A stretch of 64,000 bases of DNA from Alphaproteobacteria bacterium HT1-32 (GCA_009649675.1 WJPL01000003.1:159551-223550); one strand, 5' to 3'; positions 9,827 to 21,972 are shown, numbered from the stretch's first letter. Notes: generated by a model from the letters alone, not told the origin. Program-made: numbers and translations.

Positions 9827-11038
9827 TCAGATGCGAAATGCGCTCGCCTGAAGATGGATCACCCGGACCGACTCGCCAGCTTCTGCGGCCTTCGCATGGG
9901 GCGCCCGGACAATCAGCATATCGGCCTGTGCCAGACGGGACAGCATGGAGCTGTCCTGTTTTTCAAAGGCCCGGACAACCGACTCGCCATCTGCGTTCTT
10001 TTCAACTCTGGCCCGGAGATAATCCTGTCGCTGGTCATTCTCCGGCAAAGCCGCCGCCAGGGGCAGGGTGCTCTCGCCAATATCTTCCGCAGCCCCCAGC
10101 ATCTTCATCAGCGCCGGACGCAGGAAGATGGTGGCACAGACCAGCGCCGAGACGGGATTACCCGGCAGCCCCAGCATTGGCGTTGCGCCGACATGCCCAA
10201 ACATCAGCGGCTTACCCGGCCGCATGGCAATCTTGTAGAAACCGATCTCAAGGCCATGCCGCGCGAGGCCGGACTGTACCAGATCATAATCCCCGACCGA
10301 GGCACCACCAATCGTCACCAGCATATCAGCCGATTTCGCAGCCTGTGCCGCCTTGTCCAGTGCACCCTCGGTATCACCGGCAATTCCGACATTCACCGGC
10401 TCGCCGCCCAGACACCGCACCAGCGCGGCAAGGGCCACACCATTTGAACTGACAATCTGGTTTGGTCCGGGTTGCTCACCCGGATTAACCAGTTCATCCC
10501 CGGTGGACAGAATCGCGACACGGGGTTTCACCCGCACGGTCAGCGACGGCTGATTCATCGCCGCGCAAAGACCAATATCCCGGGCCGTCAGAATTCGCCC
10601 GGCAGAAATCAGCTCATCACCGGCGCTGAAGTCCAGACCCTCGGGACGGATATATCGCCCTGAGAGCGAGCTTTCCCTGATTGTGATCTGTTCACCATCA
10701 ACATCGGTATCTTCCTGTATGACAATGGCATCCGCACCTTCCGGCACCGGACCACCCGTGAAAATCCGGACACATTCTCCGGGCTTTACCGGATGCGGGT
10801 AACTGCCACCTGCCGGCGCCTCTCCGATACGGCGAAGCACTACGGGGACGGTCGCCACATCTGCTGCACGCACCGCATAACCATCCATCGACGAGACAGC
10901 CATCGGCGGTTGTGTAAGACGGGAAATTGCCGGTTCAGCCAGCACCCTGCCATGCGCGACATCAAGCCCGACCTGCTCAACGCCCAGCGGGGTCACACCT
11001 GCCAGAATACGTTCCAGAGCTTCAGCAACAGATATCAT
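9827..11038 (-). CDS. moeA: Molybdopterin molybdenumtransferase MoeA
   Basis: MoeA inserts molybdate into adenylylated molybdopterin to finish the molybdenum cofactor. The 403-aa protein has the family landmarks: [16 protein letters not shown] near residue 45, [21 protein letters not shown] near 90, [14 protein letters not shown] near 175, [10 protein letters not shown] and [11 protein letters not shown] near 250, and [11 protein letters not shown] near 300. It overlaps moaC as ATGA, so the two are coupled. The Moco user in this window is the oxidoreductase at 46605-47231. Confidence 0.97.
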   Translation of the reverse strand: MISVAEALERILAGVTPLGVEQVGLDVAHGRVLAEPAISRLTQPPMAVSSMDGYAVRAADVATVPVVLRRIGEAPAGGSYPHPVKPGECVRIFTGGPVPEGADAIVIQEDTDVDGEQITIRESSLSGRYIRPEGLDFSAGDELISAGRILTARDIGLCAAMNQPSLTVRVKPRVAILSTGDELVNPGEQPGPNQIVSSNGVALAALVRCLGGEPVNVGIAGDTEGALDKAAQAAKSADMLVTIGGASVGDYDLVQSGLARHGLEIGFYKIAMRPGKPLMFGHVGATPMLGLPGNPVSALVCATIFLRPALMKMLGAAEDIGESTLPLAAALPENDQRQDYLRARVEKNADGESVVRAFEKQDSSMLSRLAQADMLIVRAPHAKAAEAGESVRVIHLQASAFRI

Positions 11039-11511
11039 CCGTTCCAGACGCCCGATTTACCGCCTGATTTGTGCAGCAGGCGGATATTGGTGATCTGCAT
11101 GCCACGATCGACGGCCTTGCACATGTCATAGACAGTCAGAGCCGCAACCGAAGCCGCCGTCAGGGCCTCCATCTCGACACCCGTCTGGCCGGAAACCCGG
11201 CAGCGGGCGGAGATTTCCACAGCATTGCGTTCAGGGTTGCAAACCAGGTCAACCTTTACCGACGTAAGACCGAGCGGGTGACAGAGCGGGATCAGGTCTG
11301 GCGTCCGCTTGGCCCCCATGATCCCAGCAAGCTGGGCAACAGTCAGCACGTCACCCTTTTTCATGCCGCGTTCCATGATGGTCTTCAGCGTTTCCGGCAT
11401 CATGATGACATCTGCACCGGCAACAGCGACCCGTTCCGTGACCTCCTTGGCCGAAACATCGACCATCACGGCATTGCCGTCGCCATCGAAATGAGTGAGA
11501 CCGTCACTCAT
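11035..11511 (-). CDS. moaC: Cyclic pyranopterin monophosphate synthase MoaC
   Basis: MoaC, with MoaA, turns GTP-derived 3',8-cyclo-7,8-dihydroGTP into cyclic pyranopterin monophosphate. The 158-aa protein contains [17 protein letters not shown] and [20 protein letters not shown] with the conserved Asp/Lys ([11 protein letters not shown]) of the active site. Length is normal. It overlaps trpC upstream and moeA downstream by four bases each (ATGA), forming a tight trpD-trpC-moaC-moeA operon. Confidence 0.97.
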   Translation of the reverse strand: MSDGLTHFDGDGNAVMVDVSAKEVTERVAVAGADVIMMPETLKTIMERGMKKGDVLTVAQLAGIMGAKRTPDLIPLCHPLGLTSVKVDLVCNPERNAVEISARCRVSGQTGVEMEALTAASVAALTVYDMCKAVDRGMQITNIRLLHKSGGKSGVWNG

Positions 11512-12320
11512 GCGCTGACCCGGGCAGGTGCGGGATCAGCAAGAATCGCCTGCACAGCCGCTGCGACATCATCCTGACGCATGAAGCTCTCACCGATCAG
11601 AAAACAGCGCGCACCGACTTCCGCCATCCGGGCCAGATCAGCAGCACTATACAGACCACTTTCGCAGATCAGCATACGGTCGGCCGGCACGGCACTGGCC
11701 AGCGCCTCAGTGGTCGCCAGATCAACGGTCAGCGTTTTCAGATTCCGGTTATTAACGCCCAGCATCGGGCTTTTCAGCTTCAGTGCCCGGTCCAGTTCCT
11801 CTCGATTATGCACCTCGACCAGCACATCCATACCGTACTGAACAGCAGCGACCTCCAGTTCAGCAGCCTGCGCATCTGACAGCGCAGCCATGATCAGCAG
11901 GATACAATCAGCACCGAGCGCCCGGGCCTCTGCCACCTGATAGGCATCGAGCATGAAATCTTTCCGCAGAACCGGCAGATCAACGGCATTGCGGGCAGCA
12001 ACGAGATAACTGTCTTCGCCCTGAAAATAGGGTGTATCCGTCAGCACCGACAAACAGGTTGCCCCACCGGCCTGGTAACTCCGGGCGAGGGACGGGGGAT
12101 CGAAATCGGGGCGAATCAGACCTTTTGACGGCGATGCCTTCTTGATTTCAGCAATCAGACCATAGCCCGCCCGGGAAGCTGATTTCAGAGCGGCATAGAA
12201 ACCGCGGGGTGCTGCCGCGGCAGTGGCCGCAGTTTCGATTTGCGATAACGGTCTGGCGGTCTTGCATTCTGCAATATGCGCCAGCTTGTCATCACAGATA
12301 CGCTTCAGGACATCAGCCAA
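11508..12320 (-). CDS. trpC: Indole-3-glycerol-phosphate synthase TrpC
   Basis: TrpC closes the indole ring of 1-(2-carboxyphenylamino)-1-deoxyribulose phosphate in tryptophan synthesis. The TIM-barrel protein shows [76 protein letters not shown] and [13 protein letters not shown], covering all catalytic strands. There is no ATG start: TTG 12320 has GGAG nine bases upstream and starts four bases after the trpD stop; another TTG at 12347 lies inside trpD. I prefer 12320 (270 aa). Confidence 0.95.
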   Translation of the reverse strand: MADVLKRICDDKLAHIAECKTARPLSQIETAATAAAAPRGFYAALKSASRAGYGLIAEIKKASPSKGLIRPDFDPPSLARSYQAGGATCLSVLTDTPYFQGEDSYLVAARNAVDLPVLRKDFMLDAYQVAEARALGADCILLIMAALSDAQAAELEVAAVQYGMDVLVEVHNREELDRALKLKSPMLGVNNRNLKTLTVDLATTEALASAVPADRMLICESGLYSAADLARMAEVGARCFLIGESFMRQDDVAAAVQAILADPAPARVSA

Positions 12321-12324
12321 GACA

Positions 12325-13353
12325 TCAGTCTCCGTTGGTGATGGCAATCAGCAGGTCCAGCTTCTCGCTGGCGGCACCACTGTCGATCGCTTCAGCAGCG
12401 TAGCTGGCGCCATCGGTCAGGTTATCGGCTTTGCCAGCAACAACGAGGGCAGCAGCCGTGCTCATCAGAACGGCATCGCGATAAGCCCCCGGTTCACTGC
12501 GGAACAGCGCCCGCATGGCTTCGGCATTCACGGTTGCCTCGCCACCTTTCAGCGCCTCGATGGTATGTGTCTCCAGCCCCGCATCAGACGGATGTGCCCG
12601 GAAACAGGTCACCTTCCCATCCTTCAGTTCGGCGACAGTGGAACCACCGGTCACTGACAATTCATCGGTTCCGTCATCACCATTGAACACCCAGGCTTTT
12701 TCCACACCCAGACGGTTCAGAACATGAGCCACAGGTTCAACCCAGTTTGCCGCGAAGACGCCAACTGCAAGACGGGAGACCATCGACGGATTGGACAGCG
12801 GACCCAGCAGGTTAAAAATAGTCCGGGTGCCAAGTTCCACCCGTGTCGGGCCAACATGACGCATGGCGCTGTGATGACGGGGCGCCATCAGGAAGCAGAT
12901 CCCGGCTTCCCACAAAGCCCGCTTCACCAGCGGCATCTCGGCATCCACATTTACACCGAGTTCCCGCAGCACATCAGCCGCCCCGGATTTTGACGACAAA
13001 GCCCGGTTGCCATGCTTGGCGACAGGCACACCAGCAGCCGCTGCGACAATCGCCGATGCCGTCGAAATGTTATAAGTGCCGCGTCCGTCACCGCCGGTTC
13101 CCACAATATCAATGGCACCTTCAGGTGCATCGATCTTGAGAACCTTCGAGCGCATCACCCGCGCCGCACCGGTGATTTCCTCGACGGTTTCACCGCGAAC
13201 CCGCAGTGCCATCAGAAAGGCACCGATCTGCGACGGTGTCGCATCTCCGGACATCAGAATATCAAAGGCTGTTTCAGCCTGCTTCTCGTCAAGACACTCG
13301 CCATTGGCGACCAGCGCCAGAAGTGCCTTCATATCGCGCATGTCGCTGCTCAT
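12325..13353 (-). CDS. trpD: Anthranilate phosphoribosyltransferase TrpD
   Basis: TrpD joins anthranilate and PRPP in tryptophan synthesis. The 342-aa protein has [17 protein letters not shown] near residue 85 (PRPP loop), [22 protein letters not shown], and [11 protein letters not shown] with the anthranilate-binding region [24 protein letters not shown] precedes the ATG at 13353; ATGs four and seven codons later are alternatives. It heads the trpDC-moaC-moeA run. No trpE or trpG is next to it. Confidence 0.97.
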   Translation of the reverse strand: MSSDMRDMKALLALVANGECLDEKQAETAFDILMSGDATPSQIGAFLMALRVRGETVEEITGAARVMRSKVLKIDAPEGAIDIVGTGGDGRGTYNISTASAIVAAAAGVPVAKHGNRALSSKSGAADVLRELGVNVDAEMPLVKRALWEAGICFLMAPRHHSAMRHVGPTRVELGTRTIFNLLGPLSNPSMVSRLAVGVFAANWVEPVAHVLNRLGVEKAWVFNGDDGTDELSVTGGSTVAELKDGKVTCFRAHPSDAGLETHTIEALKGGEATVNAEAMRALFRSEPGAYRDAVLMSTAAALVVAGKADNLTDGASYAAEAIDSGAASEKLDLLIAITNGD

Positions 13354-13589
13354 CGCGTCACGCTCTCCCTTGTATTTGGCTCCGACTCAGACGGGGCCTT
13401 CGGACTGCCCGCAAAAGTGTGCGGAGAATGCGCGCCACCTTCGGCAGCGTCAAGCAAGCGGAGGCAAAGAAGCCTGTTTCCTGCGCCCCCGGTCGGCTTA
13501 TGCTGCTGACTGAGTCGGCGCACCCCGTCTGGAACGGGACCGCTGCAGGAACAATCTATTCGGATCGCAGGCAGGGAACAATCGCCGGA

Positions 13590-14630
13590 ATGTCGTCACG
13601 GAACTGGACAATTGCGACACTGATACTGCTCGGGCTGACTCTGGCCGGGCTGGGCTGGCTGTTCTTTGCCCCCGTCGACAGCCGCCCGATCCGGGCGGGC
13701 AGCGATCTCCCCCCGGTTCCGGAGACCGCGTCAGCTGATCCGGTGCCAGACACGACACCCGCTCATCCGTCAAGAAACGCAGCACCGCCCCGACAGAATC
13801 CGACCCCGGTTCCGGAGCCTGTCGTCACGCCCCCGTCACCTGCTGCCGGGAAAACAGTTGTTAAAGCCCCGGTCACATCTGCCCGCACGCCCGTCAGCCC
13901 GCCGCCCTGGCATCGTTATGCAGCCCCCTTTAAAGCACAGGGCAAACGTCCGCTGATCGCCATTGTCATTGATGACGTCGGGCTGAGTGGCGACCGGACC
14001 CGGGATGTCATCAGTCTGAGAGCACCGGTTACCATTGCGTTCCTCAGCTATGCCGAAGACCTGCCGGCGAAATCAGCGGCAGCACGAGAGGCCGGACATG
14101 AAGTCATGGTGCATGTTCCGATGGAACCAATGGCAAAGGGAGACCCAGGACCTAATGCGCTGACAACGAATCTGTCCGCGGCAGAAATCCGTGAGCGGCT
14201 GGACTGGGCGCTGGGCCGCTTCGAGGGGTTTGTCGGTTTTAATAACCATATGGGCAGCAAGTTCACCTCAGACCGCGCCCTGATGACACAGGTCGCTTCG
14301 ATCGCGAAGGAGAGGGGGCTATTGTTTCTGGATTCGGTCACCAGTTCAACGTCGGTCGCCTGGGATGTCGCCCGGGAACAGGGAGTTCCCACGGCCCGCC
14401 GGGATGTCTTTCTCGACAATGACAATGCGTTTGAGCCGATCCTGGTCCAGCTTGGCCGTCTGGAACGTGTGGCGCGGCAGGATGGCACCGCAATCGCCAT
14501 CGGGCATCCGCATGAAGCGACACTGGAAGCACTGAACCAGTGGCTATCGGATATCGAAAAACGCGGTTTTCAACTGGCGCCTGTCAGTGAAATCGTCAGA
14601 CGCAGAATGGCCGCGACGCCAGCGAACTGA
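13590..14630 (+). CDS. Divergent polysaccharide deacetylase (YibQ/DUF610 family)
   Basis: The 346-aa protein has an N-terminal membrane anchor (about 5-24), a proline-rich linker (about 35-105) that would span the periplasm, and a C-terminal NodB-like domain beginning RPLIAIVIDDVGLSG. Family features visible are APVTIAFLSYAEDL, GHEVMVHVPMEPM, GFVGFNNHMGSKFTSD, FLDSVTSSTSVA and AIAIGHPHEATLEAL. Enzyme activity is presumed from the fold; substrate is unknown. I chose the ATG at 13590 because the anchor starts there; the upstream open frame overlaps the trpD 5' end and is not plausible. It is divergent from trpD. Confidence 0.85.
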   Translation: MSSRNWTIATLILLGLTLAGLGWLFFAPVDSRPIRAGSDLPPVPETASADPVPDTTPAHPSRNAAPPRQNPTPVPEPVVTPPSPAAGKTVVKAPVTSARTPVSPPPWHRYAAPFKAQGKRPLIAIVIDDVGLSGDRTRDVISLRAPVTIAFLSYAEDLPAKSAAAREAGHEVMVHVPMEPMAKGDPGPNALTTNLSAAEIRERLDWALGRFEGFVGFNNHMGSKFTSDRALMTQVASIAKERGLLFLDSVTSSTSVAWDVAREQGVPTARRDVFLDNDNAFEPILVQLGRLERVARQDGTAIAIGHPHEATLEALNQWLSDIEKRGFQLAPVSEIVRRRMAATPAN

Positions 14631-14651
14631 CGTCGCGATCACACCATCCGG

Positions 14652-16535
14652 TCAATAAAGCTGATCAATCATTTCACGGTTGACGGTAACACCGAACCGG
14701 GCACGCAGATCAGCCGTCAGCTGTTCGATGACATCACTCTGCAACTGGGCTGAAACCTGCTGTGTCAGTGCCGTATGACGGGTTTCATCCTGAACAGCAG
14801 GGCGAACTTCAACCAGACGGGCTACCGTCAGACCACCTTCACCGGGAGCCGTTGCCACGCCATTTACCTCAAGACCAAAAAGCTGTGCTGAAAGGGCCGG
14901 GCCGATATTGGCTGTCGGGTCACCGGTTTCGCGAACGAAAGCCTGAGACTGGGTGACAGGGAGATCATAGGCCTTGGAGACTTCACTCATCGCCTCGCCA
15001 TTCTTCAGCCGTTCGGCGATATCGGCGGCAAGCGTCTCAAGACCTTCCTCGACTTTTTCACTTTTCCAGTCAGCAACCACCTGATCCTGTACTTCGGACA
15101 GGTCTTTGATCCGGCTTTCAGTGACTGCATCGACACGAAGCATGAAGAACCCGGAATCAGGAGATTCTGTCAGAATACTGGTTTTACCGGCTTCCGTTTC
15201 AAATGCCGTTGTCAGGAAGGGACGGGAAAGCTGAAACTGCTCTACCAGTGACTTGCCCTCCGGTGACCCACCATTCTGGTCGACGGCATCGATAATGATT
15301 GGCTCGACACCGATCTGACTGCCAGCAGCTTCAAGTGACGCACCTGCACCGACCGCATCTTCCAGCTTGTTGGCCAGATCGAAGCCGTCTTCGGTTGCCT
15401 TGTCGAGTGCCAGCTGTTGTTCGATTTCGTCACGGACATCTTCAAACGGGCGGACAGACTGGTCTTCACGTTCGTCGACGCGGAAGATGTGCCAGCCAAA
15501 ATCACTCTTTACTGGCTCGCTGTAGCCACCCTGAGAGGCTGAAAACGCAAATTCGGCGACCTCGTCGCTGAGCAGGTCACCACGGTTTACCCAACCCAGA
15601 TCAATGGCACCGGAAGAACCGGCAGCATCTTTGGCGACCGTATCAAAATCGCGGCCTTCAGAGAGCTGCGCATAAGCTGCGGCTGCATTTTCTTTGGTAT
15701 CAAACAGCAACTGCGTCAGCTTGCGACGACCCGGAACCGTATAGTCATCCAGTTGTTCGTCATAGGCCGCCCGCAAGCTGTCCTCGCCGATGCTGGCATC
15801 GCGGGCCAGCAGGGCCGGGGCCAGATTAACCGCGACGATCTTGCGGTATTCCGGTGCGCGATAACGCTCCGCATTCGTTTCATAGTATTTCTGCAGTTCA
15901 GCTTCTGTCGGCTCGGCCGGTGCCGGCAGCTTGTCTGCGGTCAGGGTGATGGTTTCTGCAACACGCTGTTCATTACGATAGGCAAACAGCTTGTCGACGA
16001 GGGCCGCCGGGGGCTGAACGCCAATCGTTGCAGCCGTGACCAGCTGACGACGACGGATGTCCTGACGCAGAATATCCAGATACCCGCTTTCACTCATACC
16101 ACCATTCCGCAGAACAGCCGCGAATACACTCGGATCAAACTTGCCACTGGCATCATGAAACGCCGGTTCGGCGGCTAGCTGCTGACCAATCACACCATCA
16201 CCAGCGGCAATGCCGAGCTCAAGCGCCAGTGCATCAACTGCCGTCTGGGCAACCAGCCGGTTGACGACCTGATCGACCAGACCGAACTGACGCATCAGTT
16301 CCGGCGTCAGCTGTCCGTTGAACAGGGGGGCCATGCGCGCCGTTTCCTGCCGGATCTCCCGGGACATATCGACGGCGCTGATCGAAGCGTCACCCACTTC
16401 GATGGGGCGGTCATCGGCCTGAATGCGGGCAGAAACGAAATCGCCCACTCCCCATACGGCAAAAGACAGTGCGATGAGAATCAGGAAAGCTTTGACGACC
16501 CAGGAGCCGGTCTGACTGCGTATGGCTTGAAGCAT
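14652..16535 (-). CDS. PpiD-like periplasmic peptidyl-prolyl isomerase (SurA_N/parvulin)
   Basis: A membrane-anchored chaperone for exported proteins. The 627-aa protein has a cytoplasmic start MLQAIRSQTGSWVVK, one transmembrane helix (about 16-36), a SurA-N-like chaperone region (40-210), a parvulin domain (about 255-375, with GRDFDTVAKDAAGSSGAIDLGWVNRGDL and SDFGWHIFRV) and a second degenerate chaperone region. Length matches PpiD. ATG 16535 puts the anchor at the N-terminus with GGAT upstream; in-frame ATGs at 16577 and 16574 would add 13-14 residues. It is convergent with the deacetylase gene. Confidence 0.88.
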   Translation of the reverse strand: MLQAIRSQTGSWVVKAFLILIALSFAVWGVGDFVSARIQADDRPIEVGDASISAVDMSREIRQETARMAPLFNGQLTPELMRQFGLVDQVVNRLVAQTAVDALALELGIAAGDGVIGQQLAAEPAFHDASGKFDPSVFAAVLRNGGMSESGYLDILRQDIRRRQLVTAATIGVQPPAALVDKLFAYRNEQRVAETITLTADKLPAPAEPTEAELQKYYETNAERYRAPEYRKIVAVNLAPALLARDASIGEDSLRAAYDEQLDDYTVPGRRKLTQLLFDTKENAAAAYAQLSEGRDFDTVAKDAAGSSGAIDLGWVNRGDLLSDEVAEFAFSASQGGYSEPVKSDFGWHIFRVDEREDQSVRPFEDVRDEIEQQLALDKATEDGFDLANKLEDAVGAGASLEAAGSQIGVEPIIIDAVDQNGGSPEGKSLVEQFQLSRPFLTTAFETEAGKTSILTESPDSGFFMLRVDAVTESRIKDLSEVQDQVVADWKSEKVEEGLETLAADIAERLKNGEAMSEVSKAYDLPVTQSQAFVRETGDPTANIGPALSAQLFGLEVNGVATAPGEGGLTVARLVEVRPAVQDETRHTALTQQVSAQLQSDVIEQLTADLRARFGVTVNREMIDQLY

Positions 16536-16701
16536 TTTTTCATCCGGAAACAATAAATCATTGAACGGCGCCATCATTGAAAAGGCTGTAAAAGCGCCGA
16601 ACTGGCCCGGATAATGTGTTCGGCGGCTGGATTATGCAAGGGCAGCATGGTAGCCGGTCCAACATACAGGTTTCAGATAAATCAGATCAGGAGAACGAAT
16701 C

Positions 16702-17466
16702 ATGGCGCGCCGCCCCCTCATCGCCGGTAACTGGAAAATGAACGGCCTCAAACAGGCCGGTCTCTCACTGGCGACAGAACTTGGCGAACGCCTGAAAGCT
16801 GCCGCACCTGATGCCGGTTTTGATATGCTGGTTTGTCCGCCTGCAACTCTGATCGATGCCGTCTCGACGGCTGTTTCAGGTACCGGCCTGCTGGTTGGCG
16901 GGCAGGACTGCCATGCCCGCTCAAATGGCGCACATACCGGCGATATTGCACCGGAAATGCTTGCCGACCTTGGTTGCAGCCACGTTCTCCTTGGTCACTC
17001 CGAGCGCCGGGCCGATCATGGCGAAACGAGTGACGAGGTCGCAGAAAAGGCTCTGAAAGCCGTCGATGCCGGTCTTGTTCCGGTCATCTGTGTTGGTGAG
17101 ACCGAAGCCGAGAAAGATGCCGGACGCACCCTTGAAGTGCTTGGCGATCAGGTATCACGGTCCGTACCCGACGGTCTGGGAGCAAAGCTTTTTGTCCTGG
17201 CTTACGAGCCGGTCTGGGCAATTGGTACCGGACGCACACCGACGGCAACCGAGGCCAATGATATTCATGGTGCCCTGCGTAAAATGCTGGAGCAGAAGGT
17301 AGGTGACGCGGAAACCGTCCGTATTCTCTATGGTGGTTCCGTAAAACCATCCAATGCGGCAGAGTTCCTGTCATCAGAACATATCGATGGCGCACTGGTT
17401 GGCGGGGCCAGCCTGAAAGCGGATGACTTCTGGGCAATTGCCCAAGTTTGCGCTGGCCAAAATTGA
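16702..17466 (+). CDS. tpiA: Triosephosphate isomerase
   Basis: TpiA interconverts dihydroxyacetone phosphate and glyceraldehyde 3-phosphate. The 254-aa TIM barrel has IAGNWKMNG (Asn/Lys of the active site), LLGHSERR with the catalytic histidine, AYEPVWAIGTG with the catalytic glutamate and the flexible loop, and the phosphate-binding LYGGSVKPSN. AGGAG lies upstream of the ATG. It starts the tpiA-secG-pyrG-kdsA series, a common order in alphaproteobacteria. Confidence 0.98.
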   Translation: MARRPLIAGNWKMNGLKQAGLSLATELGERLKAAAPDAGFDMLVCPPATLIDAVSTAVSGTGLLVGGQDCHARSNGAHTGDIAPEMLADLGCSHVLLGHSERRADHGETSDEVAEKALKAVDAGLVPVICVGETEAEKDAGRTLEVLGDQVSRSVPDGLGAKLFVLAYEPVWAIGTGRTPTATEANDIHGALRKMLEQKVGDAETVRILYGGSVKPSNAAEFLSSEHIDGALVGGASLKADDFWAIAQVCAGQN

Positions 17467-17520
17467 GATCAGTGACTATGTACCGGCAACAAATTCTGCG
17501 AACTACTGACTGAATGACTC

Positions 17521-17835
17521 ATGGTTGCTGTCCTTCTCGCCGTTCATTTGCTTCTCGCCATCTTTCTGATCGCTGTCGTTCTGATGCAGCGCAGTGAGGG
17601 TGGTGCGCTTGGCATGGGCGGTGGTGGCGGTGGCGGTCTGATGACCTCCCGTGGTGCCGGTAACCTGCTGACACGTTCCACGGCTATTCTGGCTGCCTGC
17701 TTCATGGCAACCAGCCTGGCTCTGGCTGTGTTTGGTGAGTCAGACCGCAACGCAGGGGCACTTCAGTCGATTCCCACGCCTGCTGTCGAGCAGCCAGCCG
17801 AACCGGCTGTTCCTGCGGCGCCGACAAGCGACTGA
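17521..17835 (+). CDS. secG: SecG, protein translocase subunit
   Basis: SecG is the small third subunit of the SecYEG translocon. The 104-aa protein has two hydrophobic helices (about 2-19 and 51-69) joined by the typical glycine-rich cytoplasmic loop MQRSEGGALGMGGGGGGGLM followed by LLTRSTAILA. The C-terminal tail is rich in Pro, Ala and Glu and not conserved. It lies 54 bases after tpiA. Confidence 0.95.
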   Translation: MVAVLLAVHLLLAIFLIAVVLMQRSEGGALGMGGGGGGGLMTSRGAGNLLTRSTAILAACFMATSLALAVFGESDRNAGALQSIPTPAVEQPAEPAVPAAPTSD

Positions 17836-17862
17836 TAACTAAGCTATTTCCGTTTTTTCCAA

Positions 17863-17881
17863 CGCAACCCTTTGGGTTGCG
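17863..17881. promoter_or_regulatory. Hairpin in the pyrG leader
   Basis: CGCAACCC-TTT-GGGTTGCG forms a perfect 8-bp stem 28 bases before pyrG. No T-run follows, so it is unlikely to be a simple terminator. Its role in pyrG expression is unknown. Confidence 0.4.
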
Positions 17882-17902
17882 GCACACATTGCTATAGGTT
17901 AA

Positions 17903-19540
<1,638 letters not shown>

Positions 19541-19550
19541 GAGCAACCAG

Positions 19551-20384
19551 ATGGTTGAGCAGAGGACGGTCGAGGTCGGTTCGGTCAGAATAGGCAATAA
19601 CCTGCCGCTGGTGCTGATTGCCGGGCCCTGTCAGATGGAAAGCCGCCAGCACGCACTGGAAATGAGTTCCGCGATCAAGGAAATCACCGATGCGCTCGGC
19701 ATTGGCCTGATCTACAAAACCTCCTACGACAAGGCGAACCGTACCAGCGTTTCCGCCGCACGCGGTGTCGGGCTTGAAGCTTCACTGCCGGTTTTTGCAG
19801 AAGTCCGGGAAACCGTGGGCTGTCCGGTTCTGACCGATGTTCATGACGCGCTGCATTGCGCTCCTGTCGCTGAAGCGGTGGATGTGCTGCAAATCCCGGC
19901 TTTTCTGTGCCGCCAGACCGACCTGCTGATTGCCGCCGGTGAAACCGGCCGGGCCATCAATGTGAAGAAGGGCCAGTTTCTGGCTCCCTGGGACATGGCA
20001 AATGTCGCTGATAAAATCCGCAGTACCGGGAATGACCGGGTAACCCTGTGCGAACGCGGTGCCAGCTTTGGCTATAACACGCTGGTCAGCGATATGCGGT
20101 CACTGCCGATCATGGCACAGACCGGTTGCCCGGTCGTCTTTGACGCCACCCATTCGGTACAGCAGCCAGGCGGGCAGGGGACAAGCTCCGGCGGCCAGCG
20201 AGAATTCGCGCCGGTCCTCGCCCGCGCCGCCGTCGCTGTTGGTGTCGCCGCCGTCTTTATCGAGACCCATCAGGATCCGGACAGCGCGCCGAGCGATGGA
20301 CCAAACATGATACCCATCAATGAGTTGAAGGGCGTTCTTGAGACATTGATTGCCTTCGACAAACTATCGAAGTCACTTCAGTAA
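19551..20384 (+). CDS. kdsA: 3-deoxy-8-phosphooctulonate synthase KdsA
   Basis: KdsA condenses phosphoenolpyruvate with arabinose 5-phosphate to Kdo 8-phosphate for the LPS inner core. The 277-aa TIM barrel shows [73 protein letters not shown] and [21 protein letters not shown] 19551 lies 10 bases after the pyrG stop; the frame is open further upstream inside pyrG, without KdsA homology. eno lies about 2 kb further on. Confidence 0.97.
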   Translation: MVEQRTVEVGSVRIGNNLPLVLIAGPCQMESRQHALEMSSAIKEITDALGIGLIYKTSYDKANRTSVSAARGVGLEASLPVFAEVRETVGCPVLTDVHDALHCAPVAEAVDVLQIPAFLCRQTDLLIAAGETGRAINVKKGQFLAPWDMANVADKIRSTGNDRVTLCERGASFGYNTLVSDMRSLPIMAQTGCPVVFDATHSVQQPGGQGTSSGGQREFAPVLARAAVAVGVAAVFIETHQDPDSAPSDGPNMIPINELKGVLETLIAFDKLSKSLQ

Positions 20385-20447
20385 TCTTGACCCGCAGGCT
20401 TGGTCAGACAGTCTGCGAAAACCCTGAACGCTTTACCATGCCGGCAT

Positions 20448-20882
20448 TTAAAGCCGGTCCCAGATACGCTGTTCCAGTTCAAGTTCCTCCTCAAACTCAC
20501 GTAATTCGGATTTCGGAAAATCCTTTACCGAAACAACGTGATAACCGTGTTCACCTGTGTCGCTGACAACAATATGCCGCGTATTGTGCTCTCGCATCAG
20601 GCGAACGGCCTCGAACCCTTTCGCATCACAATCCAGACATACGGGGTTTGTCGTCATGACTTCCCTGACTTCTGTCTGCTTCGGGTCCAGGCCCGCTTCA
20701 AAGACACTGTTCAGCAAATTATAGAGTGTAAAAATCCCTTTGAGTTCATCACCTTCAAGAATCAAAACAGCGCCAACGCCGTGATCTTTCATCTTGCCGG
20801 CAACAATACTGACAGGATCAGACGGACGGACAGCCAGTAATATCTGGCCCTCAACAATTTCACCAAGTTTTCTCTGGGGCAT
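20448..20882 (-). CDS. CBS-domain protein
   Basis: The 144-aa protein consists of two CBS motifs: VRPSDPVSIVAGKMKDHGVGAVLILEGDELKGIFTLYN-type in the first half, and VREVMTTNPVCLDCDAKGFEAVRLMREHNTRHIVV in the second. Such stand-alone pairs bind adenosyl ligands and regulate unknown partners. The C-terminus is a short acidic helix (LREFEEELELEQR). It sits between kdsA (convergent) and the LysR gene on the same strand. Specific function unknown. Confidence 0.85.
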   Translation of the reverse strand: MPQRKLGEIVEGQILLAVRPSDPVSIVAGKMKDHGVGAVLILEGDELKGIFTLYNLLNSVFEAGLDPKQTEVREVMTTNPVCLDCDAKGFEAVRLMREHNTRHIVVSDTGEHGYHVVSVKDFPKSELREFEEELELEQRIWDRL

Positions 20883-21020
20883 GTCCTGATACCTCCTTCC
20901 CGGATCGTTATTTACAGGAAGTATCCGGGAAATTGCTTCCCGTATGAATGATATGGATCAACCCAGAGCAAGTTAGCAGAAAAAAGGCCTCATTTCTGCA
21001 TCAGTAACGCATCCCGGGCT

Positions 21021-21947
21021 TCAATAGGCAGATGTCCCGAAATGCTTTCGGAAAGCTTCCATTTCCGCGCGTTCCGAGGATGAAGCTTCAACCAGCCATT
21101 GCCGGAACTGAGTAACCAGCGGACGTTTTGCTGATTGTTCCGGGCAAACAAAAAAATAATTGAAACAGCTGGTTAACTGGATATCGAGAGGCATCACAAG
21201 ATTGCCATTCTCAAGGTCCGGTTTCACAAAACCATAATCGGCAATCGCCACACCCAACCCGCGCATCGCCGCACTGACAGCCATTTCAAGGGTCGAAAAG
21301 GCAAGGCCGTCGGTGGTTTCAATTGTCTGCTGATATCCCGTCCGCTCCAGCCAGTCGCGCCAGTCTTCGCGGCTGGGTGTCGGATGAATCAGTACATGCC
21401 CAGCGAGGTCAGCCGGTGATGAAAGCGGATGCCGTTCCAGATAGTCACGGGAGCATACGGGGGTAAGGACCTCCGTCAGAATATGATCGCTGACAAGACC
21501 CGCAGGGGGAGTACGGTCGCAATAAATGGCAGCATCGAACTCCTCGCGCCGGAAATCCGCATTCTCCCCGGTCGTAATCCGGACATCGATATCCGGATGC
21601 AATTCCTGAAATTCAGAAAGGCGCGGGATCATCCAGCGAATCGCAAAGGTCGGCGGTGTCTTGATACGCAGTTCCCTCCGTTCTTCCATCACCGAAGCGA
21701 CAGCATCAGCCAGCCGGTCAAATGACACAGACAGATCTGGCAACAGGGCTGCGCCACGGTCAGTCAGACTGATGGCCCGGTGCAAACGCCGGAACAGCGG
21801 AAAACCGAGATACTCTTCCAGTCCCTTGATATGACGACTGACCGCACTCTGGGTGACATGCAGTTCCTCTGCTGCATCCGAAAAACTCAGATGTCGCGCA
21901 GCTGCCTCAAACGCCCGAAGCGCATTCAATGACGGAAGACGTCGCAT
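21021..21947 (-). CDS. LysR-family regulator, GcvA-like
   Basis: The 308-aa protein has an N-terminal winged helix (MRRLPSLNALRAFEAAARHLSFSDAAEELHVTQSAVSRHIKGLEE) typical of the GcvA/AmpR branch and a periplasmic-binding-like effector domain from about residue 90. I chose ATG 21947 because it matches the family start and has AAGAG nine bases upstream; ATG 21956 is possible. It is divergent from a DUF1127 gene, and the intergenic region has a palindromic T-N11-A box near the start, suggesting autoregulation. The effector is unknown. Confidence 0.88.
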   Translation of the reverse strand: MRRLPSLNALRAFEAAARHLSFSDAAEELHVTQSAVSRHIKGLEEYLGFPLFRRLHRAISLTDRGAALLPDLSVSFDRLADAVASVMEERRELRIKTPPTFAIRWMIPRLSEFQELHPDIDVRITTGENADFRREEFDAAIYCDRTPPAGLVSDHILTEVLTPVCSRDYLERHPLSSPADLAGHVLIHPTPSREDWRDWLERTGYQQTIETTDGLAFSTLEMAVSAAMRGLGVAIADYGFVKPDLENGNLVMPLDIQLTSCFNYFFVCPEQSAKRPLVTQFRQWLVEASSSERAEMEAFRKHFGTSAY

Positions 21948-21972
21948 TATTAGCATCTCTTTTTATCATGCA

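Noticed and set aside
13206..13589. An upstream extension of the YibQ-type deacetylase frame
   Set aside because: It overlaps the start of divergent trpD and would place the membrane anchor internally.
20385..20447. Terminator between kdsA and the CBS gene
   Set aside because: An 8-bp imperfect stem (CGCAGGCT / AGTCTGCG) exists but is followed by A, not T, on the plus strand and is weak on the minus strand.
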